Source of the DNA: Novosphingobium sp. 28-62-57
GTDB taxonomy: Bacteria; Pseudomonadota; Alphaproteobacteria; Sphingomonadales; Sphingomonadaceae
DNA: 64,000 bases
NCBI GenBank assembly: GCA_002256985.1
Contig: NCGO01000005.1
Span: 248,001-312,000 of the forward strand
Direction: 5' to 3'
Shown here: piece after piece, positions 7,917 through 15,163 of the stretch
Layout of the letters: each line of letters begins with the position of its first letter
How positions within the stretch are numbered: position 1 is the first letter of the stretch
Program-made: the position numbers and the translations under genes
Notes under the pieces: generated by a model
Database searches by the model: none
What the model saw: the letters and a program-made list of their open reading frames with translations, nothing else
Told to the model about the DNA's origin: nothing

Positions 7917-8693
7917 TCAGGGCCGCTGCGAATGGCGGATGCCGCCATCGACGACGATCTCGGTACCCGTAACATAGCTGGCTTCGTCCGACAGCAGGAA
8001 GCGGATCACGGTGGCGATTTCTTCTGGGCGGCCAAAGCGGCCGAGGAAGATGCGCGGCCCGTAAAGTTGCTCCATCCCATCGCGCATTTCGCCCAGGATC
8101 GGCGTGTCGATCATGCCGGGGCTGAGCGCGTTGATGCGCACGCCGTGCTGCGCCAGTTCATCGGCCATCGAGCGCACGAGCGAGATCACCGCACCCTTGG
8201 CGGCGGTGTAAATCGGGATCATGCCATTGCCAAACCACGCATTTATCGATGCAATGCCGACGATGGCGCTGCCCGGATTGGCCTTCAGGTCCTCCATGAA
8301 GGCCTGCGTCAATTCGATCAGCGCGCGCACGTGCAGCGCCATTCCAGCATCGAAGTTTTCAGGCGTTACCCCGCCGATCCCAGTCTGCACCGCCGTGCCC
8401 GCGCCGTGGACGATTCCGCCGACAGAGCCCAGCGCCGCGCGGGTCTGCACCGCCGCCGGAGCCACGCCCTGCGGATTGCGCAAGTCCACCGCAAGGCCCA
8501 CGGCGCTGACGCCATAAGTGGCTGAAATATCGGCAGCTGCAGCCATTGCGCCCTCAGCGTTGATATCCCACAGCGCCACCGGGCGGCCCACCGCTGCCAG
8601 CGCATGGGCGGCGGCCAGGCCGATGCCCGATGCGCCGCCAGTGATGACCACGCCGGTGTTCGGCGCGCCCAGCATTGCAGCGTCAGCTGTCAC
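7917..8693 (-). CDS. Short-chain dehydrogenase/reductase
   Basis: 258-residue classical SDR with TGGASGIG near residue 18, VHGAG in the NNAG position, a Ser-containing IASINAW strand and the YTAAK catalytic pair, ending in the usual TGTEIVVDGG tail. The GTG start overlaps the stop of the upstream carboxymuconolactone decarboxylase-like gene in a GTGA junction, so translation is probably coupled. Role: oxidation or reduction of an alcohol or ketone in the local pathway. Confidence 0.88.
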   Translation of the reverse strand: MTADAAMLGAPNTGVVITGGASGIGLAAAHALAAVGRPVALWDINAEGAMAAAADISATYGVSAVGLAVDLRNPQGVAPAAVQTRAALGSVGGIVHGAGTAVQTGIGGVTPENFDAGMALHVRALIELTQAFMEDLKANPGSAIVGIASINAWFGNGMIPIYTAAKGAVISLVRSMADELAQHGVRINALSPGMIDTPILGEMRDGMEQLYGPRIFLGRFGRPEEIATVIRFLLSDEASYVTGTEIVVDGGIRHSQRP

Positions 8694-9268
8694 GCAGCGG
8701 CTTTCTGCGGATCATTCCCGGCAAGGCCTGCAAGGCACACCGTATCAAAGCCCAGCACATGCGCCACGCGGCCAAGGCCGACCCATGCGGCGGTGCAGTG
8801 CGCCAGATCGACGATCTCGGCATCGGTGAAAGCGGCGTTCATCCGCGCCCAGAAGTCTTCGTCAACTGCCAGAGCTTGCGGCTCTGTGCCGAAGCGTTCG
8901 GCAAATTCGATGGCGAGGCGTTCGCGGTCTGTGAACAGCGTGGCGGTGCGCCAGTTTTCAATTGCCGCGTAATAGGCTTCATCGGGCGCGGGGCCGTTGG
9001 TGGTGACGAGGTTCTGGTTGGGATCGCCGGCCACGCTGTAGAGCACCGGCGCATCGCGTTCGGCGCGGAAATCCTTGCACACCATGCAGCCGTTGATCTG
9101 CGCGGTGCGCATCCGCGCGCCTTCGAATTCGCGCAAGGACAGCGCGCTCTCGCGATAGACGGCGGCGGCAAAGGCCGCGCTGGCCGAGACTATCGGCACC
9201 GCATAGTTTCTGGCGGCAAAGCCGAACGGATTGCCCTGCTGGTCTTCAGGAATGGTAATGCGCGCCAT
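8690..9268 (-). CDS. Carboxymuconolactone decarboxylase/AhpD-like protein
   Basis: 192 residues from ATG 9268 with a GAGGAG ribosome site. The CMD/AhpD signature is visible around MRTAQINGCMVCKDFRAE: Cys61 and Cys64 form the CxxC pair, but the His that follows in AhpD is replaced. A second helical half (FTDAEIVDLAHCTAAWVGLGRVAHVLGF) completes the all-alpha fold. AhpD relatives have peroxidase or disulfide reductase activity, while CMD relatives decarboxylate lactones; the CxxC favours the redox type. Cotranscribed with two downstream SDRs. Confidence 0.82.
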   Translation of the reverse strand: MARITIPEDQQGNPFGFAARNYAVPIVSASAAFAAAVYRESALSLREFEGARMRTAQINGCMVCKDFRAERDAPVLYSVAGDPNQNLVTTNGPAPDEAYYAAIENWRTATLFTDRERLAIEFAERFGTEPQALAVDEDFWARMNAAFTDAEIVDLAHCTAAWVGLGRVAHVLGFDTVCLAGLAGNDPQKAAA

Positions 9269-9334
9269 TTTGGTCGCTCCTCTCCGGTGGTTAGACTATT
9301 GTTTTAGCTTCGATACTTCATCCTACCATCAAAT

Positions 9335-9428
9335 CGTCATTGCGAGGAGGCGAAGCCGACGAAGCAATCCAGAGTCCAATAAACCGCTCTGGATTGCTTC
9401 ACCCCGCTGTGCGGGGCTCGCAATGACG
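9335..9428. repeat. Dispersed palindrome, family B (copy 1)
   Basis: Begins CGTCATTGCGAGGAGGCGAA and ends with the complementary GCTCGCAATGACG; an inner pair is CAATCCAGAG/CTCTGGATTG. It lies between the SDR ending at 9443 and the CMD-like gene starting at 9268. Other copies: 12156-12240 and 43187-43281. Confidence 0.9.
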
Positions 9429-9442
9429 AAACTCGATCAGGA

Positions 9443-10222
9443 TTACATACCCGGCGATCCGGGGAAACCCATGTAGTATGTGCCCACGGTCATCCCGCCA
9501 TCGACGACGATTTCGGTGCCGTGGCAATAGGATGATTCATCACTGGCGAGGAAGGCCGAGGCCGCGGCGACCTCTTCCGGGCCACCAATGCGCTGCATCG
9601 GCACGTTGCTGTATTGCTTGTCGATTTCGGCGCGGGGTGCACCCGTGTGGTTGGACATCACGGTATCGACGCCGCCGGGGTGGACCGAATTGACGCGGAT
9701 GCCCTTGTGGCCCAGCTCCATCGCGGCGACTTTCGTCAAGCCGCGCACGCCCCATTTGGACGAGGCATAAGCGACAAGGCTGTTGGCGCCCTTCATGCCA
9801 TCGACCGAGGAAATGTTGACGATGGAGCCTTTGCCCCGCGCGATCATTCCCGGCGCAACGGCCTTGATGCCGAGAAATTCGCCGACAAGATTGACGCCCA
9901 GCACGCGCTCGTAATCGGCCTTGGTGGTTTCAAGGATCGACTTGAACATCAGGATACCGGCATTGTTGACCAGTGCATCGACAGGGCCAAGGTCAGCTTC
10001 GGCAGCGGCGACAACGCGTGCCCAATCGTCCTCGTTCGTGACGTCGAGCTTGTAGAAGCGCGCGGCATCGCCGAGTTCTGCGGCGAGCGCCGCGCCGTCT
10101 TCTTCAAGCACATCGGCGATGGCGACCTTTGCGCCCTCGGCCACGAACAGGCGCGATGTGGCCGCGCCCATGCCGCGCGCGCCGCCGGTGATGATGGCGA
10201 CTTTGCCAGTCAGCTTGCCCAT
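9443..10222 (-). CDS. SDR resembling 3-alpha(20-beta)-hydroxysteroid dehydrogenase
   Basis: 259 residues from ATG 10222 with GGAGAG upstream. It has TGGARGMG, LDVTNEDDWARVV, NNAG, VNISS and YASSKWGVRGLTK, then VNSVHPGG. As far as I recall, the ARFYKLDVT...WARVV and SSKWGVRGL...AMELG..GIRVNSVHPG blocks closely match 3-alpha(20-beta)-hydroxysteroid dehydrogenase of Streptomyces and its FabG3-like relatives. Reversible oxidation of a steroid hydroxyl is therefore a reasonable inference. It is isolated from its neighbours by family D and family B repeats. Confidence 0.88.
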   Translation of the reverse strand: MGKLTGKVAIITGGARGMGAATSRLFVAEGAKVAIADVLEEDGAALAAELGDAARFYKLDVTNEDDWARVVAAAEADLGPVDALVNNAGILMFKSILETTKADYERVLGVNLVGEFLGIKAVAPGMIARGKGSIVNISSVDGMKGANSLVAYASSKWGVRGLTKVAAMELGHKGIRVNSVHPGGVDTVMSNHTGAPRAEIDKQYSNVPMQRIGGPEEVAAASAFLASDESSYCHGTEIVVDGGMTVGTYYMGFPGSPGM

Positions 10223-10260
10223 GTGCTCTCCTACCTTTGTGTTTTCAGCGCGGTGCGATG

Positions 10261-10328
10261 CCCACCCCGCTGCGACTAACTTCACTGCGTTCAGCAAGTC
10301 TCGCGGCCCTCCCGCTTGCGGGAGGGCG
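10261..10328. repeat. Dispersed repeat, family D (copy 1)
   Basis: Starts CCCACCCCGCTGCGACTAAC and ends with the hairpin CCCTCCCGCTTGCGGGAGGG. Copies in the opposite orientation lie at 20351-20414 and 62251-62317. It separates the NTF2-fold gene stop (10337) from the SDR start (10222). Confidence 0.88.
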
Positions 10329-10336
10329 TACAGAGC

Positions 10337-10801
10337 TTAGCTTGCGACTTCGATTTCAGGTGCAGGGGCCATGTCCGGCACGTTGTGCGTCCAGCCTGCT
10401 TCTTCATAGCGGTCGGCGATGCGCCAACCCTCAGTGGTGCGGACGAGCCGATCACGATACCACAGGCCGATGAAGAACACCTGTTCGGTGCCGTCATCGG
10501 CGCGGTGCGTCATCGGGTTGAACAGGATCGTGCGGCTGCGCGCCTCGTCCCCCGCAATGTCCAGCTTGGTCGTGGCGACCATGTGCTGGAACATCGGGAA
10601 GCGTTCGAGCGCGCCGGGCAGCCATGCCTTGATTTGCGCGTAAGTGCCCTTGGCCCCGCCGGTTTCGGTGTAATCGATCTGCGCATCGGGCGTGAAGATG
10701 GCGTCGAGCGCATCCCAGTCTCGCTCATCAATGGCGAAACTGTAGCGCGCGAAAAGATCCTGAATCTCCAGCCGGTCGGACATTTCCTGCAGGCTTAGCA
10801 T
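10337..10801 (-). CDS. SnoaL/NTF2-fold protein
   Basis: 154 residues from ATG 10801 (GGGAGAG upstream); a second Met at residue 7 is possible. Typical SnoaL_4-like features: MSDRLEIQDLFARYSFAIDERDWDALDAIFTPDAQIDY, then a His in FQHMVAT and WYRDRLVRT...GWRIADRYE at the end. The pocket Tyr/Asp/His pattern resembles scytalone-dehydratase-like and steroid-modifying family members, so dehydration or isomerisation of a steroid intermediate is plausible. It lies in the colinear minus-strand run between a KshA-like oxygenase and a hydroxysteroid-dehydrogenase-like SDR. Confidence 0.82.
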   Translation of the reverse strand: MLSLQEMSDRLEIQDLFARYSFAIDERDWDALDAIFTPDAQIDYTETGGAKGTYAQIKAWLPGALERFPMFQHMVATTKLDIAGDEARSRTILFNPMTHRADDGTEQVFFIGLWYRDRLVRTTEGWRIADRYEEAGWTHNVPDMAPAPEIEVAS

Positions 10802-10854
10802 ATGGCTCTCCCATGACGCATATCCTCTGCGCCAACGTCTCTTCATCTCACGCT

Positions 10855-10942
10855 GTCATGCTGAACTTGTTTCAGCATCCATTTTGCCGTCCAAGCTGCC
10901 GCTTTGGGTGAGAAATGGACCCCGGCCTTCGCCGGGGTGACG
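10855..10942. repeat. Dispersed palindrome, family C (copy 1)
   Basis: Begins GTCATGCTGAACTTGTTTCA and ends CCCCGGCCTTCGCCGGGGTG followed by ACG. Related copies: 30776-30865 and 53567-53710. It lies between the KshA-like gene stop (10965) and the NTF2-fold gene start (10801). Confidence 0.9.
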
Positions 10943-10964
10943 TTGGTCGTTGGGGAAACGTTTG

Positions 10965-12044
10965 TCAGGCGACTTTTTTGTCCTGCCGTTTATCGAGCGT
11001 GACGTGCAAGCCGTTGACGCGGCCCTGAATTTCGGGGGCCTGATCACGCGGATTGAAGAACTGGCGGTACCACAGGCGGACCTTGGCATAAGGGCCGTCA
11101 TTCGGGATCGCCAGAGGATTGATGCTGGCGCGCTTGTTCGCCCAGATTTCCACGTCTTGCGCAAAGGCGAGGCGGCTGCCTTCCTGATAGGCGAGCGCCA
11201 TTTCGCGGTCAGCCGCGGTCGTCTCGCGGCTGCCGTCATGCACTTTGACCATCAGGGCGTGCCACGAACGGGTAACGCCATCTTCGATCGGCGTGTTGGC
11301 AATCATGATGAAGCTATCAAAAGTTCCTGCCATTTCCGATTGCAGGAAGCCGGGGCCTTCGTACCAGGTATCGAGTACCAACGCGTCTTCCGGGTTGGCG
11401 GTGAGCGTGCGGTGGCCTGCGCTGTAATACTGGTGGAGGTGTGCGCCCATGAATTCATTGGCGAAATATTGCCAATCGGTCGCCCCATGGATCGGCACGA
11501 AGTGGCCGAAATCGGCCATGTTATCGACGATTTCGATGCCGTGGCTGTTCAGATCGCCCATGAAGTCGATCTTCCATTCCACCCAGCCCGGCTCGCCATA
11601 ATGGCCGCCGAAATTGGGCAGTTCGACATCGGGCTCAAGACCTTCGGGATCGTGCCACATCCAGATAATCCCGGCGCGTTCGATCACCGGATAGGTGCCA
11701 AGCTTGGCCGCCTTGGGGATAAAATCGGAGTACGGGATATGGTTGCAAGCGCCATCGGGGCCATAGCGCCAGCCGTGGAACGGGCAGCGGATCGATTCGC
11801 CTTCAACATGTTCGCCATCGCGCACGATGTAGGACGTGGAATTCTTCGCCAGATGCGCGCCCATGTGCGGGCAATAGGCATCGACCACATAGGGTGTGCC
11901 GCTTTCCCCGCGATAGATCACCAGATCCTTGCCGAAATAGCGGATCGGTGCGGGCGTGCGCGAGGCATCGGAGGCCGCGCCGATCATGAACCAGCCACGC
12001 GGGAAATCGAACTCGCCCAGACCATAGTCCTTGGTGGTCGCCAT
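10965..12044 (-). CDS. Rieske oxygenase, 3-ketosteroid 9-alpha-hydroxylase (KshA)-like
   Basis: 359 residues from ATG 12044, chosen because AGGAG lies 8 bases upstream; ATG 12050 and GTG 12053 are too close to it. The Rieske centre is Cys58/His60 and Cys87/His90 (CPHMGAHL, CPFHGW). The iron site is His181 and His186 in DNMADFGHFVPIH and Asp297 in FAQDVEIW, matching KshA's His/His/Asp triad and its C-terminal QDVEIW...W-Y-x-Q-F block. KshA hydroxylates C9 of androsta-1,4-dienedione-type steroids and so triggers B-ring opening. The reductase KshB is not in the window. Substrate inferred; side-chain-active relatives also exist. Confidence 0.9.
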   Translation of the reverse strand: MATTKDYGLGEFDFPRGWFMIGAASDASRTPAPIRYFGKDLVIYRGESGTPYVVDAYCPHMGAHLAKNSTSYIVRDGEHVEGESIRCPFHGWRYGPDGACNHIPYSDFIPKAAKLGTYPVIERAGIIWMWHDPEGLEPDVELPNFGGHYGEPGWVEWKIDFMGDLNSHGIEIVDNMADFGHFVPIHGATDWQYFANEFMGAHLHQYYSAGHRTLTANPEDALVLDTWYEGPGFLQSEMAGTFDSFIMIANTPIEDGVTRSWHALMVKVHDGSRETTAADREMALAYQEGSRLAFAQDVEIWANKRASINPLAIPNDGPYAKVRLWYRQFFNPRDQAPEIQGRVNGLHVTLDKRQDKKVA

Positions 12045-12155
12045 CTGCATCACTCCTGTAGACTTCGCCGTTATGAATCGGTGTCACGGCGCATTTATGG
12101 GTTGTTTATCCGAAAAATACGCGATTTGCGAATTTTTTATCACACTGCCCGCTAT

Positions 12156-12240
12156 CGTCATTGCGAGGAGGCGAAGCCGACGAAGCAATCCAGAGTCAGC
12201 ATAAACCGCTCTGGATTGCTTCGCTACGCTCGCAATGACG
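12156..12240. repeat. Dispersed palindrome, family B (copy 2)
   Basis: Starts CGTCATTGCGAGGAGGCGAA and ends CTCGCAATGACG, nearly identical to copy 1. It lies between the Coq4-like gene stop (12274) and the KshA-like start (12044). The remaining bases 12045-12155 are A+T-rich (GCGAATTTTTTATCAC) and probably hold a promoter for the KshA-like gene. Confidence 0.9.
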
Positions 12241-12273
12241 AATGTATGAGGCGACGAACGTGTGGGGCTGAGC

Positions 12274-13092
12274 CTACTGATACTCTTCCCACGCCAGCGA
12301 GGCTTCGGCGCTGTCCAGATCCACCGCGCCAACGATGCCAAGCGCAGCGCGCGCTTCGGCCAAGGGCAGGTGGAACACGTCTTCGTACTTGGCCATGAAA
12401 TAGGGGCCGGACTGTTCGCCGACGTCCATCCCGTAGCGGATCGCGCGCAGGGCGGTGGGGAAAGATTGCGGGTAATGCAGCCCGGTGCGCGAGATCAGCC
12501 GCAGCGCGCCGAGCAATTGGCCCGGGTGGATCAGCCCCATCAGTTCGGCATCGAGGAATCGCGGCAGATTGCTGAGGCGCCCGAAATAGGGGACCAATTC
12601 GCCGATGATGTTAAACCCGCCGCCGCAGACGATGTGCTCCAGATCATGCGTCTGGCCGCTGCGCAGCGAGAAGTATTCGAACTGGTTGCGCGGTTCGAAG
12701 CGGGGCACGATGTCGATCTCGAACCCGTTGTCGCGCAAGTAGCGGCCGAAGATGTAGCCGAGTGAGCCTTCGGGGTTGGCCAGCAGTTCGTCGACGGTGA
12801 AGTTGGACGAGAACCCTTCGGCAAACCAGCGGTCAAGCTCGGGCCAGCGGGCGCGTTCTTGGCGGAACAGTTCCTCGATGCGGGGTACGTCGAACAGGGT
12901 GCCGAGGATGCCGTAGAGTTCGTGCGCATCGAGCGTGGTCGGCGAATCCTTGCCGCTTTTGCGCAGGAACGCCGTGGCCAGCCAATCGCGCAGAGCCGGG
13001 CTGTTCAGGTAGCGGGAGTTGCTGACCAGGACGCTGCTTTGCGTGGCAATCGGCTTGGCCCCGCGCGCGAGATAGGGGAGATCATCGGCCAT
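12274..13092 (-). CDS. Coq4 family protein in a catabolic operon
   Basis: 272 residues from ATG 13092 with AAGGG upstream. The Coq4 metal-binding signature HDxxH-x11-E is intact: His149, Asp150, His153 and Glu165 in THDLEHIVCGGGFNIIGE. Flanking Coq4-like helices are LGYIFGRYLRDNGFEIDIVP before and LRLISRTGLHYPQSF after. Coq4 acts in ubiquinone synthesis and has been linked to C1 decarboxylation/hydroxylation of the ring precursor. Here it sits among steroid-type genes, with no other ubiquinone gene nearby, so a catabolic paralogue acting on a ring carboxylate or related substrate is likely. This role is inference. Confidence 0.85.
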   Translation of the reverse strand: MADDLPYLARGAKPIATQSSVLVSNSRYLNSPALRDWLATAFLRKSGKDSPTTLDAHELYGILGTLFDVPRIEELFRQERARWPELDRWFAEGFSSNFTVDELLANPEGSLGYIFGRYLRDNGFEIDIVPRFEPRNQFEYFSLRSGQTHDLEHIVCGGGFNIIGELVPYFGRLSNLPRFLDAELMGLIHPGQLLGALRLISRTGLHYPQSFPTALRAIRYGMDVGEQSGPYFMAKYEDVFHLPLAEARAALGIVGAVDLDSAEASLAWEEYQ

Positions 13093-13157
13093 TGTTTATC
13101 CCTTGGGGGTTTGTGGCATTTGCGGACCTGTTCAGTGTTCGAAAGCAGGGAGAAAGG

Positions 13158-13312
13158 GGTTTCGCGCGGAGCCGCGGAGCCGCGGAGATAAAGCGCGGGC
13201 CGCAGGCTCAACTGTTTCACCCAACGTGTGGCACATGCGGCGTTTGGCTGATTCGAGGCGGCTTTGCTGCGTCTTCACGCCCTCCGTGTCTCCGCGTCTC
13301 CGCGCGAAACCC
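13158..13312. repeat. Dispersed palindrome, family E (copy 1)
   Basis: Outer arms GGTTTCGCGCGGAG and its complement near 13300 (CTCCGCGCGAAACC) enclose GC-rich inner sequence with Phe/Ala-like frames that do not look coding. A second, composite copy lies at 38764-38993. It lies between the AtuA-like gene stop (13352) and the Coq4-like start (13092). Confidence 0.85.
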
Positions 13313-13351
13313 GCTTCATCTTGGTGCAATGGTTGGAAACGATACAACGCC

Positions 13352-15163
13352 CTAACCCTTATGGACTTCGAGCAGCGCGGCGGGGACCGTGACCGGGATT
13401 TCCAGCAGGTGTTGCGCCATGCTCTTGGCGGCGGCGTCGAAGCGGGGGGAGAGGTTGATGCCTCCGCCCTGCGCATCGTGGGCGACGAAGTTGATCGCGT
13501 GGATGCCGGGGACGTCGAACGCTTCGACGCGGGCGGTGGCGGGATCGTCGAACAGGTGGCGATACCAGTTGGTCACCACGGCTTCGGTCAGGCTGGCGCG
13601 GATATAGGGGAGAAACGCGGGATCGCGGGCGATGACGGCGGTGTTGAACAGGCGGCCTTTGTCGCCACTGCGCGCCCAGGCGAGGCGGATCAGGGGGACT
13701 TGGGTCAAGTCTTGCGCCGGATCGGGCGTGGGCACCGCGTGCTGCGGCAGGGCTGCGGGATCGAAGCCGGGGTGGACGGGATCGGTGAAGTCTAGCGCTT
13801 GCCCATCGAGATGGACTTGCGGGGCCACACGATCTCTCGCGATCAGGCTAAAGACCATGCCGGTGAGCGGAAAGGCGCGCGGGGCGGCGATGATCGGGGC
13901 GATGGAGGTGCCCTGTGCCATGTTCATGATCGCGGTGGTCTGTTCGCGCCCGAACAGCAGGCAGGGTGCGGCGTCGGTGTGATCGACCACGATCTTGAGC
14001 AGCACTTCGCGCGGGGCCAGCGGGCGGGCGCGGGGGCCGTAGGCGGTTTCGGTGCCGATGAACTCCACGTGGGTGGCGCGGAATGGGGGCTTGCCTTGTT
14101 GCTGCAGCATGGTGCCGACCCGTTCGAGCAGGGCTTGCGCCGTGCGCTCCGCCTTGGCCACCGCGTCGATCCCGGTGATGGGGATCAACGCGACCGAGCG
14201 CCAGCCATCGTCATAAGTGCCGCACAGTTTCAGCGTTTCGGGCGCGGGGTGGCCCTTTGCGCCGCTGACCAGCACCCGGTTGGGGCCGACCTGTTCGAGC
14301 GTGATGCCGGTGAAATCGCAGGTGACATCAGGCACCATGTAGGCGCGCGGATCGCTGACTTCGTAGAGCAGCTGTTCGGCTATCGTGCCCACTGATACGA
14401 GGCCGCCAGTGCCTTCGGGCTTGGTGATGACCATCGAGCCATCGGCGCGGCATTCGCCCACCGGGAAGCCGATGTTGGCCCAATCCGGCACGTCCTGCCA
14501 ATCGGTGAAAGTGCCGCCGGTGGCCTGTGCGCCGCATTCGAGGAGGTGGCCCGCCACGGTGCCCGCGGCGAGCAGGTCGAGATCGTCCGCTCCCCAGCCG
14601 AATTCGTGGATCAATGGCCCGAGGATCAGTGCGGAATCGACCACGCGGCCAGTGATCACCAGATCGGCCCCGGCATCAAGCGCGCGGGCGATGGGGAAAG
14701 CGCCGAGATAGGCGTGGAGGCCGATGTCGGTGGGCGGAAGGTCTGCGCCGCTATACATGTCGGTCAGGCCCTCTTCGCGCAATTGCGGCACGAGGTGTTC
14801 GACATCATCGCCGGTGACGGTGGCAACCCGCAAGGTCAGGCCTTGGTCTGCGGCGCGCTGGCGGATGAGGGCGGCGAGGCCCTCCGGGTTCATGCCGCCT
14901 GCATTTGCCACCACGCGGATGTTCCGCGCTTTCAGTTCGGCCAGATAAGGCCCGATGTGGATATCGACGAAATCGGGGAGGAAGCCAGAGGCCGGGTTGG
15001 CCTGCTTCATCCGGCGGAACAGGCCCATCGCCCCCTCGCCCAGATAATCGAAGGCGAGGTAATTGAGATCGGGCACGGTCAGCAGGCCGGGGACGGCAAT
15101 CGCGCTGTCGTTCAGTGCGCCGCTGGCCCCGCCGATGCGGACGACTTTATCGGTGTCAGACAT
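13352..15163 (-). CDS. AtuA/DUF1446 family protein with fused C-terminal small domain
   Basis: 603 residues from ATG 15163, which overlaps the ketosteroid dehydrogenase stop by 8 bp; a GTG 6 bases upstream is possible. The N-terminal DUF1446 domain (about 8-450) has VRIGGASGALNDS, DYLGEGAMGLF, VANAGGMNP, ITGRVVDSALILGPLIHEFGW and AGTVAGHLLECG. The C-terminal domain (about 490-590) has the IRLAWARSGDKGRLFNTAVIAR signature, usually a separate or fused AtuA partner. AtuA is needed for acyclic terpene (citronellol/geraniol) use but its chemistry is unresolved. Tight coupling to a KstD-like enzyme points to steroid catabolism here. Confidence 0.88.
   Translation of the reverse strand: MSDTDKVVRIGGASGALNDSAIAVPGLLTVPDLNYLAFDYLGEGAMGLFRRMKQANPASGFLPDFVDIHIGPYLAELKARNIRVVANAGGMNPEGLAALIRQRAADQGLTLRVATVTGDDVEHLVPQLREEGLTDMYSGADLPPTDIGLHAYLGAFPIARALDAGADLVITGRVVDSALILGPLIHEFGWGADDLDLLAAGTVAGHLLECGAQATGGTFTDWQDVPDWANIGFPVGECRADGSMVITKPEGTGGLVSVGTIAEQLLYEVSDPRAYMVPDVTCDFTGITLEQVGPNRVLVSGAKGHPAPETLKLCGTYDDGWRSVALIPITGIDAVAKAERTAQALLERVGTMLQQQGKPPFRATHVEFIGTETAYGPRARPLAPREVLLKIVVDHTDAAPCLLFGREQTTAIMNMAQGTSIAPIIAAPRAFPLTGMVFSLIARDRVAPQVHLDGQALDFTDPVHPGFDPAALPQHAVPTPDPAQDLTQVPLIRLAWARSGDKGRLFNTAVIARDPAFLPYIRASLTEAVVTNWYRHLFDDPATARVEAFDVPGIHAINFVAHDAQGGGINLSPRFDAAAKSMAQHLLEIPVTVPAALLEVHKG

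Noticed and set aside
9335-12240. Family B repeats considered as parts of a CRISPR array
   Set aside because: Copies are kilobases apart, palindromic and not interspersed with regular spacers.
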